Positions 1 through 9,010 of a DNA stretch of 12,500 bases are shown one piece after another. Source of the stretch: Chromera velia (lineage: Eukaryota > Sar > Chromeraceae); assembly GCA_018398765.1 (NCBI GenBank), contig JAHBMJ010005212.1, positions 30,001 to 42,500 on the forward strand, given 5' to 3'. A program made the position numbers and the translations under genes. The notes beneath the pieces are model-generated. The model made no database searches and was not told where the DNA came from. It saw nothing but the letters and a program-made list of their open reading frames with translations. Within the stretch, counting starts at the first letter, position 1; each line of letters starts with the position of its first letter.

Positions 1-163
1 AGAATGAGAGCACTGGCCAGCCACCTGCAGTCACTCAGAAGGAAAAAACACGACTGTTGGTCCATGCTTTTAATGTGCCGTTGACCAGGGATAGAGAGGA
101 AAACACCCTCTGCCTTTCCGCATTCTACAGGATCCTTTCCTTTCTGTCAGTTTTCGACATTCG

Positions 164-437
164 TTCATGGATAGACAGACTAGAGGACTTCAGTCCATGG
201 ATAGACAGACTAGAGGACTTCAGTTCATGGATAGACAGACTAGAGGACTTCAGTTCATGGATAGACTAGAGGACTTCAGTTCATGGATAGACAGACTAGA
301 GGACTTCAGTTCATGGATAGACAGACTAGAGGACTTCAGTTCATGGATAGACAGATAGACAGACTAGAGGACTTCAGTTCATGGATAGACAGACTAGAGG
401 ACTTCAGTTCATGGATAGACAGACTAGAGGATTTCAG
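164..437. repeat. 30-bp minisatellite, nine tandem copies
   Basis: Nine head-to-tail copies of a 30-bp unit that begins TTCATGGATAGACAG and ends GAGGACTTCAG. Copy boundaries are 164, 194, 224, 254, 280, 310, 340, 378 and 408. Seven copies are exactly 30 bp; the fourth is 26 bp (lacks ACAG) and the seventh is 38 bp (extra GATAGACA-type 8 bp). Only single-base differences occur otherwise (TCC in copy 2, GATTTC in copy 9). The unit is open in two frames (decapeptides such as WIDRLEDFSS). However, the -4 and +8 length changes are not multiples of three, so no single reading frame runs through the array. It is best read as a young non-coding minisatellite. There are no unique spacers, so it is not a CRISPR array. 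Confidence 0.95.
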
Positions 438-831
438 TTCGCTTACATGCATGCATGCGGTTTCTTTTTTCTATTCGCATAAGCATCCTGGAGTCGTTCA
501 GAGCGTCTGCCTTTCTGTGTCTGTGTCTGACTGGTATCAGATTTCTGCTCTTGGAGCTTTGTCTTGCCTTCTCAATCTTGGAGAGAGAAAGTGAGAGAGA
601 CACACTTGCAGAGTGTAAGTTTACTTAACAGAGAGAATCCTTCACTGCTTCCCTCGCTCACCCACACGCTCACTCACTCACTCCCTCTTTCGTTCACTTG
701 CGTGTGCAGTAGGACAGACCTGACAGTGCGTCGCCGGCTCTGCTGGGCAGACACGATCGCAAATGTGTAGGCAACTGCACAGAAACATGCGAAAGAAACA
801 TTCTAATAAGCAACTGCAGTGGGGCACAACA
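438..831. other. Gene-less stretch between minisatellite and purine tract
   Basis: No coding region could be supported here. It starts with a GCATGC cluster (449-458) and continues with CT/GT-biased and CACTCACTC-like sequence. The short open frames are unlike protein and lack paired splice signals. Confidence 0.5.
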
Positions 832-925
832 ACAAAGAAACAAAGAAAGAAAGAAAAGAAGAAAGAAAGAAAGGAGGAAAGAAAGAAAGAAAGAAAAAAA
901 GAAAGAAAGAAAGAAAGAAAGAAGG
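832..925. repeat. (GAAA)n homopurine tract
   Basis: A GAAA-type tetranucleotide array. Positions 842-925 (84 nt) contain only A and G on the + strand, with minor slips (GGAGG, A7). The matching - strand open frames are leucine/phenylalanine/serine runs translated from TTTC repeats and are not genes. Confidence 0.95.
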
Positions 926-1955
926 CTTAGCGAAACGAACGAATGATGCGGCTTGAAAAACAGAATCGTACTCACTCCTCTTGCCCCGCGATTTTTGAAA
1001 GGGTCTACTCTTCTTCATTTTCTGTATAGCAAGTTTCCGGACCTGCTACAAAGAGGATGGACAGCCAGTAAAACGAGGGGGGTCCAAAAAACACACGCAG
1101 AACGACAAGAAGTATGAAAAGAAGAAGAGCTGTGGGCTGTGGGCTATTATGTCAAGTCAAGCATTGCCTTGCAATTCTGGCTCGATGTACATTCCGTGCA
1201 TCATCAGTCCGTCCGCCCGCAAATCAATCACTGCATGCAGTGATCGAGTTACCCACCGGCCAGGAGCCACAACACCGGGGCAAAGAGAGGACCCATTGTG
1301 CGCAACAGCCAGACGCGCCTCCGGGGTCCCACTACGTACTTACTGTACCTGCATGCGCGCACCACAATATTATACATCACACACACATGCACGCGGCACA
1401 CCTTAGTCGCTGTACCTCTATCTTCAGAACACCACCCCGGAAGAAAATGATAACGCTTTCACAATACTCTCGTGCATGGGACATGCGACCGACCAGTGGG
1501 GGAAGGCGAGGACAACGGAGAAGCACTGGATGCCGTACACAGGGATTCCTGCAGGCAGACAGGCAGGCAGACAGGGACCATCCATGCATGCATGCGTGCA
1601 GGTTACCTGAAGAACATTCCATGTAATTGACCTGCATGCTCCGTTGAGGAATCAAGAAAACATTCAAAGATTTTGTTGAAAGTTTGCATGCGCGCTCCCT
1701 CATTTGCTCCCTTCGCCCCCGTCTAGACGCGCTCATTGCTTTCAGGATGCGTTGTGGTGGCAATTCGGGGAGGAAGGAGAAGGCATACACATTGAGCGAT
1801 GCACTGTGGTGGTACAAGGTTGCGAACTTCGCACGGAGATTCGAAGAAACGAACTCAGATAAGACGGCTCCTTGGAGAGAAAAGAAAGCAGAGGAAAGAC
1901 CGGTCGACGAAAGAAGAGGAGAGAAAAAGTACAACAACTGACAAATGCTTAAAAT
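926..1955. other. Unassigned region with GCATGC sites
   Basis: No gene can be supported. It holds seven GCATGC hexamers, a perfect palindrome at 1227-1244 and a CAGG/CAGA patch near 1553-1575. Open frames on both strands (170 codons on + from 1114, 232 codons on - across 1377-2075) are interrupted by simple-sequence translation and match no family I recognise. A - strand acceptor-like pyrimidine tract followed by CTGCAG lies near 1551-1575, so an exon of a - strand gene cannot be excluded. Confidence 0.4.
1227..1244. promoter_or_regulatory. 18-bp perfect palindrome centred on GCATGC
   Basis: ATCACTGCATGCAGTGAT is identical to its reverse complement over 18 bp. The core GCATGC is the hexamer enriched throughout the window. 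The structure suits a dimeric or paired DNA-binding site, but function is not shown by sequence alone. Confidence 0.45.
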
Positions 1956-2037
1956 AGAAAGGAAGGAAGGAAAGAAGCGAGAGAGGGAGCGAGAAAGGAG
2001 GAAAGGGAGAGAGAGAGAGAAGGAACGAGGCAGAGGA
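1956..2037. repeat. GGAA/GAGA purine-rich tract
   Basis: Degenerate GGAA, GAAA and GAGA repeats, almost all purine on the + strand, with scattered single C and T interruptions. No coding potential. Confidence 0.85.
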
Positions 2038-2449
2038 ATTGAAATATCCGGCATATTGTATGTATGTAGGGCCACTGATCGATTGACTGACCTATGAGCA
2101 TGCTATGTGCCGGGACATTCACATCATTTCTTGCCCATGCTATCAGGACAGTCAATCCCGGACCGATTATCATTCCTGTACACACACAAACAGACAGGCA
2201 GACAGACGGGAAAGAAACAGGCAAAAAGAGCCAGCCAGACAGGCAAACAATGGAGTGAATATGGTTCATGATGAGGCAACTATTTTGGGTCGATCCTCTC
2301 GTTCAAGATCCTAGCTCTACTTCAAGAGACGGTATTGCTGTGTGTGAGAGGAAAAGTCCCATTGAGTCAGTCAATCATGAGATAAAGAGCGTGCAATCAG
2401 AAAAATACGAAACAACTACACTATTGGAGAGACAAAACCAGACAAGACA

Positions 2450-2612
2450 ACACACAAGAGCAAAAGCAGGACGGAGAAAGGAAGAAAGGGAGGAAGGAAG
2501 GGGGGGACGAAGGAAGGACGTAAGCAAGAAAACTAGAAAGAGAAAAAAAAAAAAAAAAAGAAAGAAAGAAAAAAAGAAAGAAGACAGAACGATACGGGCA
2601 GACAGACAGACC
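2450..2612. repeat. Purine-rich tract ending in CAGA repeats
   Basis: A strongly A/G-biased stretch. Positions 2535-2584 (50 nt) are homopurine, including a long A run followed by GAAA repeats, and then a short GCAGACAGACAGA patch. Translations of either strand are lysine/arginine or phenylalanine/serine runs. Confidence 0.85.
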
Positions 2613-3202
2613 AACCGGTGAGACAGGGAATAACAAGACAAAGCCAGGTTGTCTTCTCCAAAAGAAGAGTGGGCATCCAGGTACCCGGAAGGAGGCCGAT
2701 CATAATCTGCTTCCAACAACAACAGCAAGAGGAAGCAGAAGAAAAGGAAATGACCAGAGGGGAAGGGAGAACAGGCTGGAAATGACGAGAGGCAAAAGGA
2801 GGAAGGGGGGCAGGGGGGAAGAAACGAAGAAAAATATCATTCGGGGGTTTCAAAATTTGAAAACGAAAATTAGGAAACCTGTGCAGCGCTTGATGTGTCC
2901 CGCTGTATTAAAGAGAAGGGAAGAGAAGCGACGGGAAAAAACGCAAGAAAAGGAAAGAAAAAAAAAAACGAAATGCATGAACGCAGGTTAGAGCAAAACA
3001 GGGGGACGAAAATCCATGCGCTCAGAAAGAAAGAAAGAAAGAAAGAAACAGAGGCCGAATGCGGATCGATCAATTGAAACCGCCGCGCCCGCACAATATG
3101 CAAAAGCCGAAAGACCAACTCTGAAAATAGGAAGAAACCCAAAGTAGTACCCCCACTGTTCATTCCAGGGATGGTCTAGTCCCTGCATCATGTACACACA
3201 CA
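2613..3202. other. Purine-rich unassigned region
   Basis: No supported gene. The + strand is purine-rich at about 2730-2980, with another GAAA array at about 3026-3048. A patch at about 3060-3190 has normal complexity and a - strand open frame (ending near 2988) but no convincing paired splice sites, so it is left unannotated. Confidence 0.4.
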
Positions 3203-3308
3203 GACAAGCACGCAGGCAGGCAGGCAGGCAGGCAGACAGACAGGCAGACAGACAGGCAGACAGGCAGGCAGGCAGGCACGCACGCAGGCAAGCAGGCAGA
3301 GAGAGAGA
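3203..3308. repeat. CAGG/CAGA tetranucleotide array
   Basis: Interspersed CAGG, CAGA and GCAC tetranucleotides in phase, ending in a GAGAGAGA run. A tetranucleotide array cycles through all three frames, which gives long but meaningless open frames on both strands (CLSVCLPACLPA-like and RQAGRQADR-like). Confidence 0.93.
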
Positions 3309-3470
3309 TAGGCACGTCGTAGTGGGAGAAAATCATTTGCCTGTTGACGTTCGATCCGTCTGTTGTGTCTTTGTGGGATTGTCGAATCAACGTGTAATTG
3401 GCTGGTGTTCGTGTGGAAGAGAGGTTTGTCTATCCTCTGCCCCCCCCTTCTCTCTCCCCGCTCCTGCCTT

Positions 3471-3530
3471 CTCTCTCTCTCTCTCTCTCTCCGTGTGTGT
3501 GTGTGTGTGCGCGCGCGCGTGCGTGCGTGC

Positions 3531-3572
<42 letters not shown>
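3471..3572. repeat. Compound (CT)n-(GT)n-(GC)n-(GTGC)n-(GT)n microsatellite
   Basis: A (CT)n run to 3491 is followed by 81 nt (3492-3572) of strictly alternating pyrimidine and purine. This section is GT repeats, then a GCGCGCGCGC core near 3508-3518, then GTGC repeats, then (GT)n again. It is a compound microsatellite with no coding function. Confidence 0.96.
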
Positions 3573-3574
<2 letters not shown>

Positions 3575-3691
3575 ATCCCTCGCTCCCTCCCTTCCTTTGT
3601 GAACGTGCGTGGAAGCGCCACTATCTCTTGTATATGTAGGTCCATGTGTGTGTCAGGAGGTGCTACAATTTGTGTACTTACTTCCAGTGAC

Positions 3692-3697
3692 TTTATT
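3692..3697 (-). terminator. Possible AATAAA polyadenylation signal (-)
   Basis: The - strand reads AATAAA here, about 115 nt past the stop codon of the tentative - strand gene ending at 3812. A single hexamer is weak evidence, and whether this lineage uses AATAAA is not known from the window. Confidence 0.25.
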
Positions 3698-3811
3698 TTT
3701 GGGTGGACGTCAACGCACGACGTCAAACAGATGTCGAGGCGCATGCATGACTGTGATGTCACGGACACTGTCGAAGTCGTAGAAGGAAACAATGAAGCAA
3801 CAGAGGCTCTA

Positions 3812-4195
3812 TCAGCATTTCTGTGTAGCAGAGAGGAAAAGTGACTGACCTTTAGAGGAATGGACACCCAAGCAATGCCGAGAAGGCAGGGGAAAAGCGT
3901 CAACAGAAAAGTTCTCCAAACCATCAAGCACCTGGGCAAATAGACAGGGAGTGAGCAAAACGGATGAAGCTTTCCTATTTGATTCCACCTGCTTTAAATG
4001 GTGCAAAGAGACGGAATTCGTGCAAAAAGGCAACAGAATTCCACTGGCTAACCATGGAAACTTTGCCTCATTCGAGGAGTCTGCTTGGCCCTTGTTTTTG
4101 TTTTGTGCAGAACCGGAAGGACCGACAAGCGACACCCCGCTCCTGTCCGGACTTGTGAGCCACCGAAGGGGAGGCAAGGCCTTCCGACTCTCCAC
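3812..4195 (-). CDS. Exon 2 of the tentative - strand gene
   Basis: Begins after TTTGTGCAG at 4196 in phase 0 and stays open for 127 codons to TGA. It contains an alternative donor at 3849 (GTCAGT), but the nearest acceptor after it (3821) would make a 29-nt intron and lead to a stop, so reading through is preferred. Confidence 0.3.
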   Translation of the reverse strand: MESRKALPPLRWLTSPDRSGVSLVGPSGSAQNKNKGQADSSNEAKFPWLASGILLPFCTNSVSLHHLKQVESNRKASSVLLTPCLFAQVLDGLENFSVDAFPLPSRHCLGVHSSKGQSLFLSATQKC

Positions 4196-4364
4196 CTGCA
4201 CAAACATAGACAGTCAATTCTCTGACGAGGGGTCGAATGCATGTTGTTGAGGTCTTTTGGCAACGGAGACGAAAGCGTTACACTTCAACCACACATACTC
4301 CTTTCCTTGCCCATACCTCGGTGACGCTTGGTCTTCTCCCCTCAGGAATGTGAGTGCTTGACAT
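3812..4364 (-). CDS. Tentative two-exon gene, 143-residue protein of unknown function
   Basis: Product not recognised. Model: exon 1 at 4364-4317 (ATG at 4364-4362, 16 codons, in-frame stop upstream at 4403-4401). An intron follows at 4316-4196 (121 nt, GTATGG donor, TTTGTGCAG acceptor, phase 0). Exon 2 at 4195-3812 has 127 codons and a TGA stop at 3814-3812. The protein starts MSSTHIPEGRRPSVTE, is rich in Ser, Leu and Pro, and shows no domain, signal peptide or transmembrane helix I can name. An in-frame 57-nt segment (3988-3932) has GT-AG ends and a good pyrimidine tract, so it could be a short retained or optional intron. A TATA-like site lies upstream at 4612-4620 and AATAAA downstream. 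The main doubt is that the opposite strand is also open over 3951-4250 and has a strong acceptor at 4345. The call rests on the phase-matched intron and start codon only. Confidence 0.3.
4317..4364 (-). CDS. Exon 1 of the tentative - strand gene
   Basis: Sixteen codons from ATG to GAG, ending at a GTATGG donor in phase 0. The first in-frame stop upstream lies 13 codons before the ATG, so the start is the only ATG in this open segment. Confidence 0.3.
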
Positions 4365-5118
4365 TCTTGAAGGGTTGTTCGGGCCGGAAGCTGGAGGAGT
4401 TCACTTGATTGATCGATGGATCAGGAAGCCTCGCAGCTGCAGGACTTCACATGCATGCACTTATGTCATCGGGCCTTTGGCGCCAACTGGAGCACCGCCT
4501 CAGCTTTGACTATCAGAGTGAATTCAGTATCATACTGTGCATCTTTTGTGGACGGCACTCTCTGAAGTGATACGCGCAGCAGTCAAAGAGAGTTCCGACG
4601 AGCCACCAGCCTTATATATAATTGAAGTCTTGTCTCGCAGCATACTCTCCCTAGCTGCATATGCGCACCTCAATTAATTGGATGCACTGGCATCGCGGCA
4701 TGCATGCATGAAGACCAAAATCGGATCATGAAAAAAAAAGCGGCAAGCGTGACATACAGCAATGACACACTCGCCGAAAAGGGATGAGTGCCTTGAAGGT
4801 CCCCTTGCCGGGGGCTTTCCAGTGCATATGAAGTGTACGACCGTCACAGAAGATGCAAAAATCGTCGGAAATCATCTGGGGCCTGAACTCATGGACTGCC
4901 ATCCGCGCGAGTCAATGCATGCAGTCCTTCCTCAATTAAGAGGACTGTGTCAGCTGCCCATTTCCACACCAGGAGCCAGTTTCCATTTCGTCCCACACAC
5001 ATAGCGTTTTTGTCCTGAAGGTTTTCATCAAGTCTGTGACCGAGTGGCAGAGCAGCAAGCGGGCCGGGAGAGGGCATTGTTTCCGGCCAGCAACATCGAT
5101 CCGAGCTAGGCCGACACA
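4365..5118. promoter_or_regulatory. Intergenic/promoter region upstream of the START-like gene
   Basis: This stretch lies 5' of the main + strand gene and 5' of the tentative - strand gene, so it may be a divergent promoter region. It holds GCATGC at 4453, 4698, 4702 and 4917, a TATA-like element at 4612-4620 and an A8 run near 4731. An 80-codon open frame on + (4762-5004) and an overlapping one on - (5119-4889) match no known family. The + one could be a 5' leader ORF or an unrelated chance frame. Confidence 0.45.
4612..4620. promoter_or_regulatory. TATA-like element
   Basis: TTATATATA on +, which reads TATATATAAGG on the - strand. The - strand version is the closer match to a TATA box and lies about 250 nt upstream of the ATG of the tentative - gene. 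For the + gene it would imply a leader of about 450-480 nt. Activity is not shown. Confidence 0.3.
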
Positions 5119-5991
5119 ATGCCTGACCTTGCTCGAGTGACAGACGTCTACGGAGGGTCTCCTCCTTCGTCGTCCTCGTCCGTTGACATGGAAGAGGCAG
5201 TGCAAGAGGTCTGTAAAGAAATCCTCATGCAAGAAGAGGAAGAACATGAGCAAGAGTTCTCACGGGACTTCATTGACAGAGAGGCGGCCGATGCCGAAAA
5301 GAACCCTTCGCTTCTGAACGAAGGCTCACTTGCTTGCGGCTCCGTTCCTAATGAGCCTAGCGGGCCTCCGGAAGCACGAAAAATGTCATCAAGTCATGTC
5401 AGTGCGAGTAGAGCCCGATTTCAGCACCAGGAAACGTGGTTGGAGGAGGCGTTGAGTAACTTTGGGGATAGGTTCGCAGACGATGAGAAAACCAAGATGC
5501 TCCCATTCTCTCAAAGAGAGAGGGGGTTCTCTGTTGAGTCGTTGGAGAATTTTCTTGGCAAGAAGTTGAAGCACAACAGACACGAGAGCGTCGTCAGTCT
5601 GCGGTACTTCGCTTCTCATGGTAGTCAGGGGGGGAGTTCAGAAGGGAACCCCACGTTTCATGGATCCCGGACTCGTGCGTGTCTCCTCGCACGGTCAGAG
5701 GGGGGGAACGACGAGCGTGCGTCAATCATACCGAATCTGTATACTCCCAGGGGAAGTCTGACAGGAATGCCGAGGACGCCTGTTGAGTTGGTACAGGAGT
5801 TCTTTATGCTTTCTGAAGAGGACAGGCTCCTGGACATTTGGCTGGACATGGAACTGATGGACACGTTCCAACAACTTCAGAGGAGTCCGAAGTGGGACAA
5901 GTTGACCGAGAGGGAGAAGGAGAACGTGACATACATAAGGCATAGAAAGGAAGATTTCGATGGAGTGATCAAGAACCTGGGGGCAGATTTC
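5119..5991 (+). CDS. Exon 1 (residues 1-291)
   Basis: Encodes the acidic N-terminal region and helical linker. Ends in phase 0 after the codon for F291 at donor GTCAGT (5992). The frame stays open for 71 more codons into the intron, but that stretch is pyrimidine-rich intron sequence (FFYVPSIFLSVSLP-like) and not part of the protein. Confidence 0.85.
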
Positions 5992-7152
5992 GTCAGTCGT
6001 TTTTTTTATGTTCCTTCTATCTTTCTTTCTGTCAGTCTGCCTGCCAATCTCTTTTCTGTCTTCATCTTTGTTTCCTTTGTTCTTTCCTTCCATTTCTTCT
6101 TCTTTTCTTCGGATGGGTGTCTCTTCTCGGGCAATGGCAGTGAAACAGAAATCCGACCTGACTTCAGCACTTTTGTTTTTCAACCGTCCCCCCTGCAAAC
6201 CAAATAAGTGAGTGGCTGACTGTCGGGTGGACTCATCAGGCCACCCAAAAAATGAGGCAATCAATGCAGTTAACTAGAATGAGATCAAAAAGAACCCCAA
6301 CAGATCAAGTGTCCTCTTTCTTTGCCTGCCTGTCTGTCGGCCAATCTGTCTGTCACTCCATTCATGTTGGGCTGTTGTTTGTTTGGGAACCTGTTTGACT
6401 GGCTTGCTCTCGACCTGGCTGCATGCACTCCAGCTGGCATCGCCATGCCCACCTTTCCACTTGCCTGTCTCCTTGTGCGTCTGTGCGTCTACTCCTGAAC
6501 TTTGCTGCTTGCGTTTCTGTGTATGCAAGAAAGCTCGAGCAAGAAAGAGGTACATGTAGACTCACAGAGCGATCGAGCAAGCAGGAAGATATGTCTTCTG
6601 AGTTTGTTCTTTCTGTCCCTCTCTTTGCTTGCAGTTGTGCCCTGCTCAGATGTGCGTTATGGAGGGTAGCGACTGGAAACGCACTCACGACGAGGACACG
6701 TTCACTTACTACAAACTCTGCAACAACGAGAAGGCGTTCTATGTCAAGTCTTCCTTCAGAGTGTGGGTCTCGAGTGTTTCTTTTTCTCTCGATCGTGCTA
6801 TGTTTCAATGGGCATCAAAAGAAAAGAAAAGAAAAAACTCGCTCACGTTGTTCCGTTTATTTGGGTCCTGACTCACAGCGTGGGTCATCCGCTTTTTTGA
6901 ATGACTTTAATTCCTCTTGCTGAGCCGACCCCATTCAACAACCCAAGAACGGCGGGGAAGGGAAACGATCCACTTTCTTGCTTGACCTTTTTGTCTCCCT
7001 CCTTATTCACGGGCTCGTTCGTGATATTATGCGTGCGTCAGATACGCCAGGGCTGAGTTCTTGTTCGGTGTCACTTCCTGGTTGCCTTCCTGACTGCATC
7101 AATGAATGAATGAATGAATGAATGAATGAAGGAATGAATGTATGCATGCATG

Positions 7153-7190
<38 letters not shown>

Positions 7191-7643
7191 CAGGCCGTGT
7201 CAAGTGAAGGACTTCCTTTTTGTTGCCAACGAGCACTGCTGTGCCCGTCACTGGTTCAAGGAACTCCACAAGGATCCCCAGGTGGTGAGGGGCATCAGGG
7301 ACAGGTCATGCCAGATGATCTCTGTGTACGTCTCTGTGCTGGGAGGGCTTCTGAAACAGAGGTCGATCTCGTTGTCAACCATGATCGATGGGCTCTCCTC
7401 TCCTGCAAGGAGCTTCATCACCTTTGCTGTGGCACCGAATAAAGACAGGTGGGTCAGTGGGTGGTCCTTTTTGAATTCTGCTTTGTTCGTGTGTGCAAAT
7501 GTGTGGCTCTCTGAATTTCAGTGGATCGTGTGTAGCTGTGTTTTTTTGAAAGGAGGCTTACGAGTTTCTTTCAACGAACGTTCCTCCTTCCCCCCCTGCC
7601 CTCTCGTCTTTCTTTTCATCTCTCCTCGTGTATGTGTGTGTGT

Positions 7644-7680
<37 letters not shown>

Positions 7681-8978
7681 TGAGTGATTCCACGTGCAAC
7701 AGAAAGGACACAGCGTTTTCCATCCAGTATTGAACTTGCACGAATTGTTCGATTCATTCATCTATCACTCCCTCAACGCGGTCTCTTTTTTTGTTTTCCT
7801 TTCCTTCCTCCGTTGGTCCCTCAGGACGGATGCACAGTTCATTCCCCCCAAAGAGTTCTGGTGGCACGACGTGGAAGTCGATGGAAACTTCATCAAGGTC
7901 ACGCCTGTGTACGAAGACATCCCGGGGGCTCCTCAGGGAGGGAGCCAGACACACGCCGCCACGCAGTCTATGCGGACAGACGCGGTCTCGGCGTTTAACC
8001 CCGCAGCCTCGACTGCGACGATGCGGTCTCTGAGAAGGTCGCCCTCGGTGATCACAAAGATCAACACAGCGACCATAGTGGAATTCAACATGAAGGTCAG
8101 TCAGTCAATCAGTGAGTGAGGGAAAAACAATTTGGTTGGCTGCATGGCAAGCTACTTTTTGGGACTGAAGGAGGGTTATGCACCAATGCAGCACACTTAG
8201 AGGTAGAGTTGTCAATTCTCCATGCATGCATTCTTCGTGTGCCCACAGGTGTATCCAAACAGCCTATGATCGATCGAATAATTGGGGGAGCTTCTGCATG
8301 GATTTTGCTTCTGTGTTCACACACGAGGTTTTGCAAAATGTTGTCTTAGTGCCGGCGTGAAAAGATCGGATCTTCTCAGTTCAAGGATTACCCACCGGTC
8401 TTCCATAAATGCCATAAAAATCGAACCCACCCTCCTTGCTTGCCTTCCTGCCTACCTGCCTGCCTGATTGGTTGATTGGTTGATTGTCCTGCTTCCAGGT
8501 CCGCCTACCGATCCAGTTGCCAAAACAGGCCGGAAGCATACTGACGAAAATGCTGACCCACGGTCTAAAGCGAATTCGGGACTTATGCGACCCCGCATTC
8601 CTCCCTCAATTCTTCGAGCAGATCAAGAAGACACACGGGGAAGAGGCGCTTCGGCGAGACATTTATGGTCAGTCAGTCAGTCAGTCAGCCAGTGGGTGCA
8701 TGGGTCGTTTTTTCTTCTCTCTTCGTTCCTGGGTCTTTCCTGTCCGGAAGGGTCGGTCGGGAGAGATAAGTGTAGTCTAGTGTAATCTCGGCGGGGGAAG
8801 GTCTGTTTGAAAATGTGCATATATCTTTCTTTCGTTCCCAACTTTCGCTCGACTGGGTATGCATGTGTGTGGCTTCCTTCCTTCCTTCCTTCCTTCCTTC
8901 CTCTTCGATCCAAGAATCAACCAGCAAGCAAATGTTCCATCAGAACTCCCCTTCCTCCCTCTCTCTCTTTTCTCGCTG

Positions 8979-9010
<32 letters not shown>

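Noticed and set aside
164-437. CRISPR-like array
   Set aside because: The repeats are directly tandem without spacers, and the window is eukaryotic in structure.
57-594. Open frames through the 30-bp repeat
   Set aside because: Copy-length changes of -4 and +8 bp break every frame, and no splice or start context supports a gene.
1377-2075. 232-codon - strand open frame
   Set aside because: Its first third translates a purine microsatellite. The middle could hold an exon (a GTAACC donor near 1605), but the matching intron would be about 58 nt and the next exon hits a stop after about 40 codons; too weak to annotate.
3398-3844. + strand open frame ending in an acidic segment (DTVEVVEGNNEATEAL)
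   Set aside because: The last 55 codons look protein-like and follow TTACTTCCAG, but no upstream exon, start or partner could be found and the rest is GT/CT repeat.
3821-3849. 29-nt GT-AG segment on the - strand as an intron
   Set aside because: Far shorter than the 376-643 nt introns of the resolved gene, and the joined frame stops soon after.
3951-4250. 99-codon + strand open frame opposite the tentative - strand gene
   Set aside because: It lacks a pyrimidine tract at its left end and a good donor. A strong + acceptor exists at 4345 but the 20-codon frame after it could not be linked in phase. It remains the main competitor to the - strand model.
4762-5004. 80-codon + frame (and overlapping - strand frame) as a transposase remnant
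   Set aside because: A few residues recall transposase text, but no catalytic pattern or repeats were found.
5992-6207. Continuation of the exon 1 frame to a stop at 6207 (a 362-codon reading)
   Set aside because: The extension is pyrimidine-rich intron sequence after a GTCAGT donor; splicing here in phase 0 restores a continuous domain in exon 2.
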